DNA of 64,000 nt from Candidatus Obscuribacterales bacterium (GCA_019746975.1 JAIERK010000042.1:48795-112794); one strand, 5' to 3'; counted from the stretch's first letter, positions 25,486-35,886 are shown. Program-made: numbers and translations. The notes: generated by a model not told the origin, from the letters alone.

Positions 25486-28239
25486 ATGCTGAGCACCACA
25501 GAAACAAGCAAGAGTCAGGCCAAAGTCGGCACGAGAAGAGTTTTTCTTTTCGACGAAGCCTACAAGATTTTTGATGGCGATCGTGACGAAATGCGAGAAC
25601 TGCTTGGCGGTAAAGGAGCCGGGCTGGCTGAGATGACATCGAGTGGAGTAAATGTGCCACCAGGTCTGACACTGCTGACGACCTGCTGCCGAGAGTACAG
25701 CAAATCCGGCAAGGTTCCTGACGGGCTGTTTGAAGAGGTCTTCCAGGAGCTGTCGAAGGTAGAAACATCCCTGAATCGTAAACTTGGAGATCTCGATAAT
25801 CCGCTGCTCCTATCTGTTCGGTCAGGTGCGAAATTCTCCATGCCAGGTATGATGGATACCATCCTCAACCTCGGTCTCAATGACAAAACGGTTGAAGCGC
25901 TCTCGAAAAGAACTGGAAATCCGAGATTTGCCTGGGACAGCTATCGTCGCTTCATTCACATGTATAGCAATGTTGTTCTTGGCGTTGATAAGGACGAGTT
26001 CGAAGAGATTCTGGAAGAGACCAAGAAGAAAGCTGGAATCAAGTCCGACTCTGAAATTACTGCTGAAAAACTGAAAGAGCTCGTTGGTGAGTACAAAAAA
26101 CTAGTCGAGAAGGAAGCAAATGTTGCCTTCCCTCAGGACGTGAAGGAACAACTGAAAGGCGCTGTCGAAGCGGTATTCAAGTCTTGGAATAATGCTCGCG
26201 CTGTTTATTACAGAAAACTCCACAAAATTGATAACAACCTCGGGACCGCCGTCAACATTCAGTCGATGGTGTTTGGTAACATCGACGATCAGTCCGGTAC
26301 CGGTGTCTGCTTCACGCGCAACCCTAGCACCGGAGAGAAAGTCTTGTATGGCGAGTATCTGGTCAATGCTCAGGGCGAAGATGTGGTGGCAGGTGTCAGA
26401 ACACCTAAGAAAATCTCGCATATGAAAGAAGAACTAGAAGATGTTTTCACTGAGCTTCTCACCACTGTCAACAGGCTTGAGAAGCACTATCGCGATATGC
26501 AAGACATCGAGTTCACGATTGAACAGGGCAAGCTGTTCCTGCTGCAGACCCGCACCGGAAAGCGGACGGCACAGGCGGCTGTGAAAATTGCCGTCGATCT
26601 TTGTCAGGAAGGTATTCTCACAAAAGCCGAGGCCCTGGGTAGAGTCGAGCCTACGCAGCTCAATCAAATGCTTCTTCCCAGCTTCAAGAGCGAAGACAAA
26701 GAGAAAGCCAAGAGAGAATACCGTCACATTGCTACGGGGCTCAATGCCTCTCCTGGGGCTGCGATCGGTAAGGTCGTTTTTGATCCATCCGAAGCTGAGA
26801 GCCTTTCAGGAAAAGGACAAAAGGTTGTTCTCGTAAGAATTGAGACATGCCCTGACGATATCCACGGAATTGTGCCATCCCAAGGTGTTGTGACAAGCCG
26901 AGGAGGAATGACGAGCCACGCTGCCGTCGTCGCTCGTGGGATGGGCAAGCCCTGTGTGGCAGGTTGCGAAGCGCTCAGAATCGACCTTGCTAAAGAGCAG
27001 TTCACTGCTGGATCGCACACGTTCAAGAAATTCGATGTTATATCGATAGACGGTTCGACCGGTGAAATTTTCGCCGGGGAGATTGCCACGCAAGATCCTG
27101 ATTTCTCGCCCGAGTTCAAAGTCTTGCTTGGATGGGCCGATGAAACCAGACGGCTCAGAATCAGGACCAACGCCGACACCCCGCAGGACGCCAGATTGGC
27201 TCGTGAGTTCGGTGCGGAAGGCATCGGATTATGCAGAACCGAGCATATGTTCATGAGTCAGGAACGTCTTCCGATCGTGCAGCAAATGATCATGGCGGGC
27301 TCCGTTGATGATCGCAAAGAAGCGCTTGCTAAACTTCTTCCCATGCAACGTGAAGATTTCATCGGAATCTTCAAGGCTATGGATGGGCTGCCGGTGACGA
27401 TTAGATTGCTTGATCCACCGCTGCATGAGTTCCTCCCCAAGCCGGAGGGGTTAATTGAAGAAATTGCCACCATGAAGGCTAGGGGCGATACCAGTATCGA
27501 ACTTCGCCGTAAGGAAGCTCTTTTGAAAACAGTACATGACCTGCACGAGTCCAACCCCATGATGGGATTGCGTGGCTGCCGTCTCGGGCTCATGTACCCC
27601 GAAATCAATGATATGCAGGTCAGCGCAATCTTCGAGGCTGCTATTGCCGTCCAGAAGGAAGGCGTTAAGGTACTACCTGAAATAATGATTCCTTTGATAG
27701 GCCATGCCAATGAATTGAAAGTCGTGCGAGAGCAGCTCGAATCTGTCGCTCAAACTATAATGAATAAAGCTGGCGTCAAAGTTGAGTATAAGTTCGGGAC
27801 AATGATCGAGATTCCTAGAGCCTGCGTCACAGCGGATGAGATCGCACAGCATGCGGAGTTCTTCAGTTTTGGGACGAATGACCTGACGCAGATGACCTTC
27901 GGATACAGCCGCGATGATGCTGAAGGTAAATTCTTGCAGAAGTATTTAGATGGTATTGTCCGTGGTGCCGACAAGGAAGCGATTTTGAAGCACAACCCAT
28001 TCGAAGTGCTGGACACATCTGGTGTCGGTAAGCTCATGAAGATGGCGGTAGAGTATGGACTTCAGACACGACCGGATCTGAAGCTCGGTATTTGCGGCGA
28101 GCACGGGGGAGAACCCAGTTCGATCGCATTTGCGCACCAACTCGGACTCAACTACGTGAGTTGTTCTCCATTCAGAGTACCGGTAGCCAGACTGGCGGCA
28201 GCACAAGCCAACATTGATCTAGCGGAGCGCGACAAATAA
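25486..28239 (+). CDS. ppdK: Pyruvate, phosphate dikinase
   Basis: 917 residues (most PPDKs are 870-890). It interconverts pyruvate, ATP and Pi with PEP, AMP and PPi, cytoplasmic. Order: ATP-grasp nucleotide-binding domain (about 25-395; GGKGAGLAEM, SVRSGAKFSMPGMMDTILNLG), the swivelling phosphohistidine domain with GGMTSHAAVVARGMG (H478, and the regulated T476 two residues earlier), and a PEP-binding TIM barrel with GLCRTEHMF near 585 and the C-terminal GICGEHGGEPSSIAFA carrying the catalytic Cys. Start ATG has Shine-Dalgarno GGAGAT. It is preceded by its regulator and followed with no gap by the TPR gene. Confidence 0.97.
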   Translation: MLSTTETSKSQAKVGTRRVFLFDEAYKIFDGDRDEMRELLGGKGAGLAEMTSSGVNVPPGLTLLTTCCREYSKSGKVPDGLFEEVFQELSKVETSLNRKLGDLDNPLLLSVRSGAKFSMPGMMDTILNLGLNDKTVEALSKRTGNPRFAWDSYRRFIHMYSNVVLGVDKDEFEEILEETKKKAGIKSDSEITAEKLKELVGEYKKLVEKEANVAFPQDVKEQLKGAVEAVFKSWNNARAVYYRKLHKIDNNLGTAVNIQSMVFGNIDDQSGTGVCFTRNPSTGEKVLYGEYLVNAQGEDVVAGVRTPKKISHMKEELEDVFTELLTTVNRLEKHYRDMQDIEFTIEQGKLFLLQTRTGKRTAQAAVKIAVDLCQEGILTKAEALGRVEPTQLNQMLLPSFKSEDKEKAKREYRHIATGLNASPGAAIGKVVFDPSEAESLSGKGQKVVLVRIETCPDDIHGIVPSQGVVTSRGGMTSHAAVVARGMGKPCVAGCEALRIDLAKEQFTAGSHTFKKFDVISIDGSTGEIFAGEIATQDPDFSPEFKVLLGWADETRRLRIRTNADTPQDARLAREFGAEGIGLCRTEHMFMSQERLPIVQQMIMAGSVDDRKEALAKLLPMQREDFIGIFKAMDGLPVTIRLLDPPLHEFLPKPEGLIEEIATMKARGDTSIELRRKEALLKTVHDLHESNPMMGLRGCRLGLMYPEINDMQVSAIFEAAIAVQKEGVKVLPEIMIPLIGHANELKVVREQLESVAQTIMNKAGVKVEYKFGTMIEIPRACVTADEIAQHAEFFSFGTNDLTQMTFGYSRDDAEGKFLQKYLDGIVRGADKEAILKHNPFEVLDTSGVGKLMKMAVEYGLQTRPDLKLGICGEHGGEPSSIAFAHQLGLNYVSCSPFRVPVARLAAAQANIDLAERDK

Positions 28240-30930
28240 TTGGTCAATTGTAGGGCTAGATGTAATAGCGGGCTTGCCAATTGGGTTCGTTGTTTGTCGG
28301 CTCTCGCGATTGCAATTACGTGTATTTCTGTTTGCCCTGCGGTTCGGAGCGAAGCTACGGATGATATGCTCGACAAATGGCAGCAACTTACCGATCATGG
28401 CAAACACAGCGAAGCTATAGCGATTCTGGACAAGTTTGTCGCGCACAATAATGTCAATGCTCGGGCGTATCGAACGCGTGGCAATGCCCTTGCACGACTT
28501 GGCAAGATGCCGGAAGCTCTCGCAGACTATAATCGGGCTCTAGAGATCGCACCGTCCGATGAAGGCACTCATTTGCTTCGCGGTGAGGTGTATGTCCTGA
28601 CCGGGCGTTCGAAGGAAGCGCTGGCGGATGAGGATTTCGTCCTTAAGAACCGTTCGTCGCCGAACAGATCTCGTGCATTGTTCCTCAAATCTCATGCCCT
28701 ATTTGGGTTGCATCAATATGACGAAGCGCTCGATTGCGCGGATCAATCAGTGAAAATTAGAGGTGCCGCAAATTTTCATGATCATATGATTAAATCCTTT
28801 ATCTCCAGACAGAGTAAAAGACCGAAGGCGGCTCTTCTTGAAGTGAATGCTGCAATCCAGTCTGCTCCGAAAGACTTTTCCGGTTATCTAGAGCGCGCAT
28901 CTTGTTATTCGATGACGAAAGACACGAAAGCTATGATTCGCGATTGTGATCGCGCGATCTCCCTTGATCCGAAGCGAGCTCAGTCATACCTTTTGAGTGC
29001 ATCGCTTTGTGAAACTACTGGCGTTGCCTCAAAAGAGATGGAATACCTTACCGGCGCACTGCGCTTAGTACCAAAAGACGTTGATGCACGAATGATGCTG
29101 GCTGAGCTTATGGAGCGCCAGGGTAAATTCGACGATGTAGTTCTTCAAGTAGAGAAAGTACTTGCATTGGTTCCGGATCACGAGAGGGCTATTTATCTAA
29201 GAGGATATTCGAAGTTCCAAAAGCAAGACTATAAGGGGTCACTCAAAGACGCCCAGAAAGTTTTATCCTTGAATCCCAGGAGTCAAGATGGACTCTATCT
29301 TGCACACACTTCAAATTTCAAAATTGGCAACTTTGACGAGGCTCTTAAACTTATAGACCGGAGGATTGCTGTTGCACCAACAAGCCGCGGAGATGCGATA
29401 GCGCATAAGGCAATCATTTATAACGCCATGGGCAAGTACGACCAGGCGCTTGAGGTGATGAAAAATAGTGAGAAGCACCAATGTTCTCCAAAAGAGATTT
29501 GTCTTCAAAGAGTCTACGCTTACAACAGACTTCAGCGACCTGGAAAAGCTAACTCCGAATTTTTGAGAGCAATCCGAGCGCTGCCTAATGATGCAAGTCT
29601 CTTGCTCGAGTACGCGATATTTAAATGGCGGACCAATCGCGAAGATCCAGAGATCGTCGCTGTCTGCGACCGGACAATCAGGGCTGATCCCAAGGCGCTC
29701 CATGCTTACATAATCAAGGGAAGCTGCCTGGTTCATATGAGAAAACCGCTCGAGGCGCTATCACCTATTGAAAACGCTCTCAGTCTAGACAACAAATGCG
29801 GTGCGGCTTACCAGGTCAAGGGCAAAGCATATAAGCAATTGCATCGGCCTCTTGAAGAAACAATCGCTATCCTCAAGAAAGGTCGGGAGCTAGGGGCTGA
29901 TGATGTTGACTGTTCCTACCATATAGTCGACTTGATGATTAATCAGGGGCACGCGGATAAAGGTCTTGTCGAAGTTGATGCCGCAATCGCGAGAAATCCG
30001 GAGTCTGCGCCACTGCACAGAATGCGTGGTCTCTGTCTAAGTAAGCTTGGCAAGCCGCAAGCTGCGCTTCTCAGCGCTGAGAAATCGGAGCAGCTCCAAC
30101 CAGCCTCGGTCAAAAATCTACTATCCATCAAACTGCTCGAGGCTTCAGGCTCTTATCAGAAAGCAATATCGGAATTGACCGTCCTCATAAAGGCAGCACC
30201 AGATGATGCCACGTTGCTTGTCGATCGGGCGTCTTGTTACAGAAAGCAGAAGAAGACAACCGAGGCTCTTATCGATCTTACTCGGGCCATAAAATTAGAT
30301 CCGTTCTCTTATGCCGCCCATTTCGAAAGAGCTGGCTTGTACAAAGATCTATTGAGAATCGATCGAGCATTGGCAGATGCTCGCGAGGCCCTGGCATTAG
30401 ACTCAGCGGCCATAGGTCCACGATTTGTCATTGCCGAAATCTTGTTCGAGAAAAAAATGTTTAGAGAAGTGGTGGAGCAACTTTCTGTTTTTCTCGAACA
30501 TCGTCCACATCATGTGGAAGCCTTGCTGTTGAGAGGAAAGGCATACAGCCAATTGGATTCGAGCGATCTCGCACTGAAAGACTACGAGCGCGTCTTCAAA
30601 CGAGTTCCAAATCATCTTGGTGCACGCCGGGCACGCATGAGTGAGTTTCTTCGATTGAAGAAATACAGCCAGGTTATTGAGGAGTCTGACTTCGTAATTC
30701 CGTTGGACAGGAAGAATTTCAGGGTTTTTGAAACGCGCGCTGAAGCTGAAGAGCAGCTTGGCCGCCTCAGGGAAGCGGTAGATGATTACACGAAGGCTAT
30801 AGAGATAACCGCGCAGGTTGGAGCCTTGTATCAACGGCGCGCGGAGTTGTATGAAAAACTGGGACACCCAGACTTAGCGAAATTAGATCGCAAAAAATTG
30901 GAAGAATATGAATTCGTAAATGTGAAATAG
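28240..30930 (+). CDS. Large secreted or periplasmic TPR-repeat protein
   Basis: 896 residues. The N terminus has a signal-like hydrophobic stretch (CLSALAIAITCISVCPAV, about 18-35), then about 20 tetratricopeptide repeats to the end (repeated A-x-x-x-R-A-x-A-L and DYxRALEIxP patterns). The best start is TTG 28240, which directly follows the PPDK stop and gives a complete signal peptide; no ATG is available before the repeats. TPR proteins bind other proteins; the partner is unknown. Confidence 0.83.
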   Translation: MVNCRARCNSGLANWVRCLSALAIAITCISVCPAVRSEATDDMLDKWQQLTDHGKHSEAIAILDKFVAHNNVNARAYRTRGNALARLGKMPEALADYNRALEIAPSDEGTHLLRGEVYVLTGRSKEALADEDFVLKNRSSPNRSRALFLKSHALFGLHQYDEALDCADQSVKIRGAANFHDHMIKSFISRQSKRPKAALLEVNAAIQSAPKDFSGYLERASCYSMTKDTKAMIRDCDRAISLDPKRAQSYLLSASLCETTGVASKEMEYLTGALRLVPKDVDARMMLAELMERQGKFDDVVLQVEKVLALVPDHERAIYLRGYSKFQKQDYKGSLKDAQKVLSLNPRSQDGLYLAHTSNFKIGNFDEALKLIDRRIAVAPTSRGDAIAHKAIIYNAMGKYDQALEVMKNSEKHQCSPKEICLQRVYAYNRLQRPGKANSEFLRAIRALPNDASLLLEYAIFKWRTNREDPEIVAVCDRTIRADPKALHAYIIKGSCLVHMRKPLEALSPIENALSLDNKCGAAYQVKGKAYKQLHRPLEETIAILKKGRELGADDVDCSYHIVDLMINQGHADKGLVEVDAAIARNPESAPLHRMRGLCLSKLGKPQAALLSAEKSEQLQPASVKNLLSIKLLEASGSYQKAISELTVLIKAAPDDATLLVDRASCYRKQKKTTEALIDLTRAIKLDPFSYAAHFERAGLYKDLLRIDRALADAREALALDSAAIGPRFVIAEILFEKKMFREVVEQLSVFLEHRPHHVEALLLRGKAYSQLDSSDLALKDYERVFKRVPNHLGARRARMSEFLRLKKYSQVIEESDFVIPLDRKNFRVFETRAEAEEQLGRLREAVDDYTKAIEITAQVGALYQRRAELYEKLGHPDLAKLDRKKLEEYEFVNVK

Positions 30931-31676
30931 TTTCGGATTCAAGAATCTGTGAATGGCCTACTTGATCCGAGACCAACGAAATTTCACGAGCCAAGTTTAT
31001 TGGTGTTGAATGTGCGCAACATCTGATTCCAATGGCAGCCTTGGAACATGCAACCAAACTGGTGTGAATCCCATCCGTGGATGCGACGGGCGCAGCCACG
31101 ATGGAAGGTGAGAGCGGGAGATAAGGACGGAGAGAAACTCGATACCGCGGGAACAATTCAAAATCTCCGTCGTCGCAACTCGTTCGTTCATGCCCTTAAA
31201 AGCGTTAGGAAGATCTTCTACCTCGTTATGAGTACTGCTTCTTCGCCGTTTGCGCTGACCGTATTCGCATCGTAATTCGAATTTTCGTGCTCTTCTAAAT
31301 CCTGGCTAATTTTGATGAAATTTATTGGAAAACGGCTCAGTCTAAGCGTTGTAGCTAGATCGACAGAAATTATACGTCTATAAGCTGGAGGGCGATTTGC
31401 GATAGCTCGAGCGAGTGTATGCACTATTCAAGCGGCTCTGCCGCCACAGGTTTGAGCACTACAGGTGGTGCTAAGAATGGCTGGTCAATAAGGGTTTGCA
31501 AGAGTTTCGCCTATTCAGGCGGCTTTGATACGTTGCGATCGGCGCGTTACGAAAGTCAACACACCTGTATGGATTTTGTTACGATTTCCGAAGCACGGTA
31601 ATTGCCCCGCCGGCGGCGCTCTTCATATAATCATTGCACTCGTGCAACTATTTTTCATTCGATGGTGGAGGACTCC
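30931..31676. other. Long intergenic region, possible structured RNA part
   Basis: About 746 bases with no gene that I can support. Near 31058-31140 there is GC-rich, self-complementary sequence (GGTGTGAATCCCATCC...GATGGAAGG) that recalls, but does not match, known riboswitch or intron cores. The 3' end holds the leader and Shine-Dalgarno (GGTGGAGGA) of the OmpH-like gene. Confidence 0.35.
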
Positions 31677-32228
31677 ATGCAACGTACTTCTAATCTTTCA
31701 ATCGCGCTGGCATTGCTTGTGTCAGCTGTTTTTAGCGCTCCTGCGTTCGCGCAAAAAGCGGCTTCGCCTGCCACCGTCAAAATTGGCTACTTCAATTTGA
31801 TCGTCGTCAAAGCCAAGACTCCAGCCGGCGATGCGGAGAGTTTGAAGAATCAGGCCGAAGGTCAACTGCGTCGCGATATCGAGACCGGTCAGAAAGCTAT
31901 CGAAAAAGCTCGCGGTGACAAGAAGACTGAAGCCGAGCTCAAAGACATCGTCAAGCAAGTTCAAACAGAACTGGCAGCAAAACAACAGGCTCTTGCACAG
32001 CTCGTACAGTCAGCCACTCTTCAAGATACCCAGCGTTTGGTGCAGGCTGCCAACACTGTAGCTAAAAAGAAAGGGCTCGATCTCGTTGTCGACGCTAACT
32101 CTGTGTACGCCGGCGGCAAAGAAGTGCTCGATAAAGGCATTGATGTCACCACCGACGTGATCGAAGTGCTTAATCCGATGGCTGCCATTGACAGAGCTGC
32201 CGAATCCAAAAAAGAAGCAAGCGAATAA
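31677..32228 (+). CDS. OmpH/Skp-like periplasmic chaperone
   Basis: About 183 residues. The frame is open from 31602, but the ATG at 31677 has a strong Shine-Dalgarno (GGTGGAGGA) and begins an ideal signal peptide, MQRTSNLSIALALLVSAVFS with cleavage after AFA. The mature part starts KIGYFNLIVV and then forms a long charged coiled coil (about 60-130), followed by GLDLVVDANSVYAGG, all typical of the Skp family that escorts outer-membrane proteins across the periplasm. A terminator follows. It stands alone without bamA or lpxD neighbours. Confidence 0.86.
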   Translation: MQRTSNLSIALALLVSAVFSAPAFAQKAASPATVKIGYFNLIVVKAKTPAGDAESLKNQAEGQLRRDIETGQKAIEKARGDKKTEAELKDIVKQVQTELAAKQQALAQLVQSATLQDTQRLVQAANTVAKKKGLDLVVDANSVYAGGKEVLDKGIDVTTDVIEVLNPMAAIDRAAESKKEASE

Positions 32229-32256
32229 ATTTTTGTAGTCGAAGGATTAACCAGTA

Positions 32257-32290
32257 ATCGGGTCGGGCACACGCTCGACCCGATGTTTTT
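32257..32290 (+). terminator. Rho-independent terminator of the OmpH-like gene
   Basis: A 12-base stem (ATCGGGTCGGGC / GCTCGACCCGAT, one G-U pair) with an ACAC loop and GTTTTT after it, 28 bases past the stop. Confidence 0.88.
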
Positions 32291-32401
32291 GTCGGAAATC
32301 ATGATATGCGCGACGCTTTGGGGCGTACCACCGACGGCTGCCAAATCTGGTTGACCGGTTCGTGATAAGCTCGAAATGGGTCGAAAGTTTGCTGCAACTC
32401 A

Positions 32402-33355
32402 ATGAACGAAAACATAGATGCCCTGCTGTCGCTCTTGCCGCAATTAGAATCATCGCTGGGCGCAGAAAATCCTGAACTTGCCGAGTACCTGACTTCCATA
32501 GGGCTCCTGCTTTATCATGAGAGTCGGTTCGCAGAGGCCGAAGGCTTCATGCAGCGGGCTCTCGATATACGCAACAAGGCGCTTTCCGTGGACCACCCGG
32601 ACGTTGGCTCGGCGATGAACAACCTGGCGATGGTCTACCTCGCACAGGCTCGCCTCGCCGAAGCAGAACCACTTTTCCGTCAGGCGCTGACCATACAGGA
32701 AAAGGCGCTCGGCTTCGAGCATCCTTCCCTCGCTACGGCGATGAACAACCTGGCTGAGCTCTACAGAATTCTCGGAAGTATGGACCGGGCGGAGTTTCTG
32801 TACAAGCGGGCCTATGAGATCCGGCAAAGATTTGTAGGCGACGATCACCTGGAAGTTGCCGAGATTCAGTTTAATCTAGGAAAGCTATATGCTGAACATG
32901 GTCGAAAAATCGACGCAGAACATGTCTTTAGGCAAGTGCTGCACACCCAGGAATCTTATTATGGGCGCGAACATCCTGAAGTGGCGACTACAATATGTTG
33001 TTTGGCAGACCTTTTTACCGACGAAAAGGAATACGACAAAGCGGAGCCACTGCTTCGCCGCGTGTTAGGGATTCGGGAGAAATTGCTCAGTCCCGATCAC
33101 CCGAAGGTTGCAGAGAGCCTTGCTGCACTCGCGACCTTGTACCACAAGCACGGCACCTACGTTCGGGCGGAGTCGCTTTATTTGAGGGCGATTGAGATCT
33201 TTGAAGATGCTCTTGGACCTTCACATCATCATGTAATCACATGTCTGGGACGCTATGCGGAGTTGTTGCGCGAAACAGATCGCGAGTCCGATGCTCAGTC
33301 ACTCGAGCGACGAATAGATTCCATAATAGATCAAGATGATCTGGCGCTTGATTGA
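32402..33355 (+). CDS. Kinesin-light-chain-type TPR protein
   Basis: 317 residues consisting of about seven 42-residue TPR_12 repeats, each containing HP-x-V/L-A-x-x-x-x-N-L-A and A-E-x-L-x-x-x-A-L-x-I (for example DHPDVGSAMNNLAMVY, EHPSLATAMNNLAELY). There is no signal peptide or extra domain, so it is probably cytoplasmic and binds proteins. No clear Shine-Dalgarno before the ATG. The gene ends about 185 bases before the microsatellite. Confidence 0.87.
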   Translation: MNENIDALLSLLPQLESSLGAENPELAEYLTSIGLLLYHESRFAEAEGFMQRALDIRNKALSVDHPDVGSAMNNLAMVYLAQARLAEAEPLFRQALTIQEKALGFEHPSLATAMNNLAELYRILGSMDRAEFLYKRAYEIRQRFVGDDHLEVAEIQFNLGKLYAEHGRKIDAEHVFRQVLHTQESYYGREHPEVATTICCLADLFTDEKEYDKAEPLLRRVLGIREKLLSPDHPKVAESLAALATLYHKHGTYVRAESLYLRAIEIFEDALGPSHHHVITCLGRYAELLRETDRESDAQSLERRIDSIIDQDDLALD

Positions 33356-33539
33356 ATCTGGCTAGAAACTTGAGAGCCTCACAAGCTGAAAACTTTGCTC
33401 AATACTATCGAGTTGCCGATTCTCTTCTACGTTTTCCAAAAAACAAGTTTTCGATTTTCGCTGCTTCAATATTCAATTGTTTGGCTGCGCTTCGCACGGA
33501 CGATAGGAATCAAGGAAAAGTTGCTCAGTCACGTTCAGC

Positions 33540-33603
<64 letters not shown>

Positions 33604-33606
33604 TGG

Positions 33607-34251
33607 CTAAAACAGATCGAGCGCGCAGAGGTGGTGATAGATACTATCTTTGGTTTCGGCTCCCCATTGCGGATAGCGCCTGCTCATATCGCTCCATGCA
33701 GCCATTAGTTCGCCGGACGCCTGTCGTCCCTCAGTGATCTGAATGATTTCCTGAAAGCTCTTTCTTGCCTCAGCTGCTTTGGTTGCTTTGTCGAAAAACG
33801 TCATTTGAAGAATGATTGCTTTGACTACGCGATTGCGAAAACCTTCCAGTCCAGCCGGTGTAGGTTCTTTTCTAATCCTTTCCAGTGCAGAGAAGGAGTC
33901 GGAATAGTAGCGCGAATATGAGCTTCGAGCATTGGGTGACTGAAGTTTTGAATAGAGGATGGTCTTCGCTTGCGTGCATTTGAGAATCATTGCATAGGTA
34001 TGATTGATGTATGCACGATCCGCCTCTGGTATCCCCGGTAGTGCTGCTGGAAGCGGACGCAACCGACAGTGATACTGGATGCCATCCGGTAGCGTAATTG
34101 AGGACGGATACCAATTCTGGTAGCTTGACGACGTGCTCTGATTCGCAGTTGTTGTGCTTCGTGCCGGCTGGGCAGTCGCTTTGGTGCCAGCTCCAACGGC
34201 GCATACCAGTGCGACGGATATCGACAAAATGAATGACTTTGGAATTTTCAC
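33607..34251 (-). CDS. Secreted protein of unknown function
   Basis: 214 residues with a signal peptide (KSFILSISVALVCAVGAGTKATA, cut near residue 27), a Ser/Thr-rich linker and a mixed domain with HCRLRPLPAALPGIPEADRAYINH. I do not recognise the family. GTG start overlaps the stop of the kinase gene as GTGA (34248-34251), so it is translated with the kinase and may work with it outside the membrane. The stop codon is followed almost at once by the GATA/CTAT microsatellite. Confidence 0.7.
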   Translation of the reverse strand: MKIPKSFILSISVALVCAVGAGTKATAQPARSTTTANQSTSSSYQNWYPSSITLPDGIQYHCRLRPLPAALPGIPEADRAYINHTYAMILKCTQAKTILYSKLQSPNARSSYSRYYSDSFSALERIRKEPTPAGLEGFRNRVVKAIILQMTFFDKATKAAEARKSFQEIIQITEGRQASGELMAAWSDMSRRYPQWGAETKDSIYHHLCALDLF

Positions 34252-35849
34252 GCGCGTGGTGCACCGGTCAAGTAAGTGAGCTCTTCTCTAATCTCTGCCG
34301 CTGATTGGAATCGAACCTCGGTATCGAGGTTGGTGGCGCGGGAGACTATGATGTCCAGACCGTTACTGATATCGGCGCGGTCTTCTTTGGGGTGCGAGGA
34401 GCTAATCGGCACCGGATCTTTTCCAATCAGAAGGAAGTAAACTGAAGCACCCATCGCGTAGATATCGCTTTGCCAGGTAGGTTTGCCGCGGAATTGCTCA
34501 GGTGGAATATAGGCGTGTTTCCCAACAACCGTGCCGGTCGAGGTAACATCCTTTTGCTGAGCCACATTGAAGTCGACGAGCTTCAGTACACCATCGCTGC
34601 CTAGTATCAAATTGTCTGGCGTAAAATCACGGTGCACTACTGGTGGTGACAAGCTGTGCAGATATTCCAGCATGTGGCACATTTGCTGCATTAGTGCGAT
34701 AGCAGTGGTCTCGCTCATCTGTCCATCACGATTGACTATGGTTCTAAGCGAATCGCCGTCGATAAGTTCGAGAACGAGATAGCCGCGATGATCTTCGATG
34801 AAGAAATCTTTGAGTTTGACTATGCGGTCGTTGTCAAGCTTCTTGAGCATCTGTACTTCGTTTTGCATACGTTCTAGCGCCTGTCTGCGAACATTAATAT
34901 CCACGTATACAGGCAAAATGAACTCTTTGAGAACTACTTTCGAGCCGTCCTCGGTCGTGGAAAGGTAAGCTGTGCCCTGTCCTCCAACGCCGAGCTGCTC
35001 GACTATCTTGTAGGTCCCTGCACCCAACTGCGCGCCGAAGCTTAGCGGTGTGAGTCGCTCTCGTTTTGGTGGCGCAGAAAGCGCTTGAAGCCATAGCTCG
35101 GTATAGCTGTGGTCGGGCGGTGGCGTCAAGACATCATAGATCTCAGCGTCTTTAGAAACATGTGGTGCCCAATTCTCGATGCACGATAAGAACTTCTCGC
35201 GCTCGTCGGTTGTGGCGATGCCGCCAAGTTTGATTTGCATTGCCGATGGATTGGCAGCGGTGGAAAACGTGAGCAGACAATCTTGTGGAGAAGTTCTATC
35301 TTTTGGCCAGGTGAGACCAATGTGAGTTATTTCCTTCCATAGCAGTTTCGAGCCAACCTGCATCATGGATCTTCTCCACTCCCAGGCTATTCCTTTTTGA
35401 TCGAGGAGGAGGTGAGTCGGTTTGCGAGCTATCAGTGCGATTGCTGATCCCACGCCTGTTACGGCGAGGATGGCGAACCATTCCACCACCTTTGCGCTCG
35501 TGAAGCCGGTAGCGGCCACCGGGAGAAGTTGAGTCGTCGTTGTTGAAATGAGTCCGGGTGCTATGCTGCCCGTATCCGGAATGAAGGGTACGCCGCCTGA
35601 AGGACCGGTAGCTCCAGTGAACGCGTTTAGAAACTCCAGCACCTTTGCGGGTCCACCCAACCAGAAAAAGAGAAGCACCATCACAAATGCCACCCAGGCT
35701 TTCCAGGTGTTCCATTCATTGAAGCGGTGTTCAACCCACTTTTCGGTATTGTGAAACGGTCGGTAGGCGATTAGAAAGGCATCGCCGACGGTGACAAGTT
35801 CGTCTGTAACTCTCGGATTTACTGCGTATCTTACGATTTCACTTCTCAT
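34248..35849 (-). CDS. Membrane Ser/Thr protein kinase with DFN motif
   Basis: 533 residues. Two membrane helices (about 47-66 and 131-152) surround a short loop. A small beta-rich domain (about 155-235) comes next, then a protein kinase domain (about 255-530): glycine loop LGVGGQGTAYL, catalytic lysine in VVLKEF, HRDFTPDNLIL, LVDFNVAQQ and PPEQFRGKPTWQSDIYAMG. The metal-binding DFG reads DFN. The catalytic aspartate and lysine are kept, so it may still be active. Paralogous in architecture to the upstream kinase (35887-37326), and coupled to the next gene by a 4-base overlap. Confidence 0.9.
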   Translation of the reverse strand: MRSEIVRYAVNPRVTDELVTVGDAFLIAYRPFHNTEKWVEHRFNEWNTWKAWVAFVMVLLFFWLGGPAKVLEFLNAFTGATGPSGGVPFIPDTGSIAPGLISTTTTQLLPVAATGFTSAKVVEWFAILAVTGVGSAIALIARKPTHLLLDQKGIAWEWRRSMMQVGSKLLWKEITHIGLTWPKDRTSPQDCLLTFSTAANPSAMQIKLGGIATTDEREKFLSCIENWAPHVSKDAEIYDVLTPPPDHSYTELWLQALSAPPKRERLTPLSFGAQLGAGTYKIVEQLGVGGQGTAYLSTTEDGSKVVLKEFILPVYVDINVRRQALERMQNEVQMLKKLDNDRIVKLKDFFIEDHRGYLVLELIDGDSLRTIVNRDGQMSETTAIALMQQMCHMLEYLHSLSPPVVHRDFTPDNLILGSDGVLKLVDFNVAQQKDVTSTGTVVGKHAYIPPEQFRGKPTWQSDIYAMGASVYFLLIGKDPVPISSSHPKEDRADISNGLDIIVSRATNLDTEVRFQSAAEIREELTYLTGAPRA

Positions 35850-35886
35850 TGGTCATCACACTGTTGGTTGCATCAACGTCAAACGA

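Noticed and set aside
31050..31140. Cobalamin riboswitch or group II intron core
   Set aside because: GGTGTGAATCCC resembles part of a B12 element, but the paired GCCACTG and AGxCAGxAxACCTGCC parts are not found; no intron-encoded protein.
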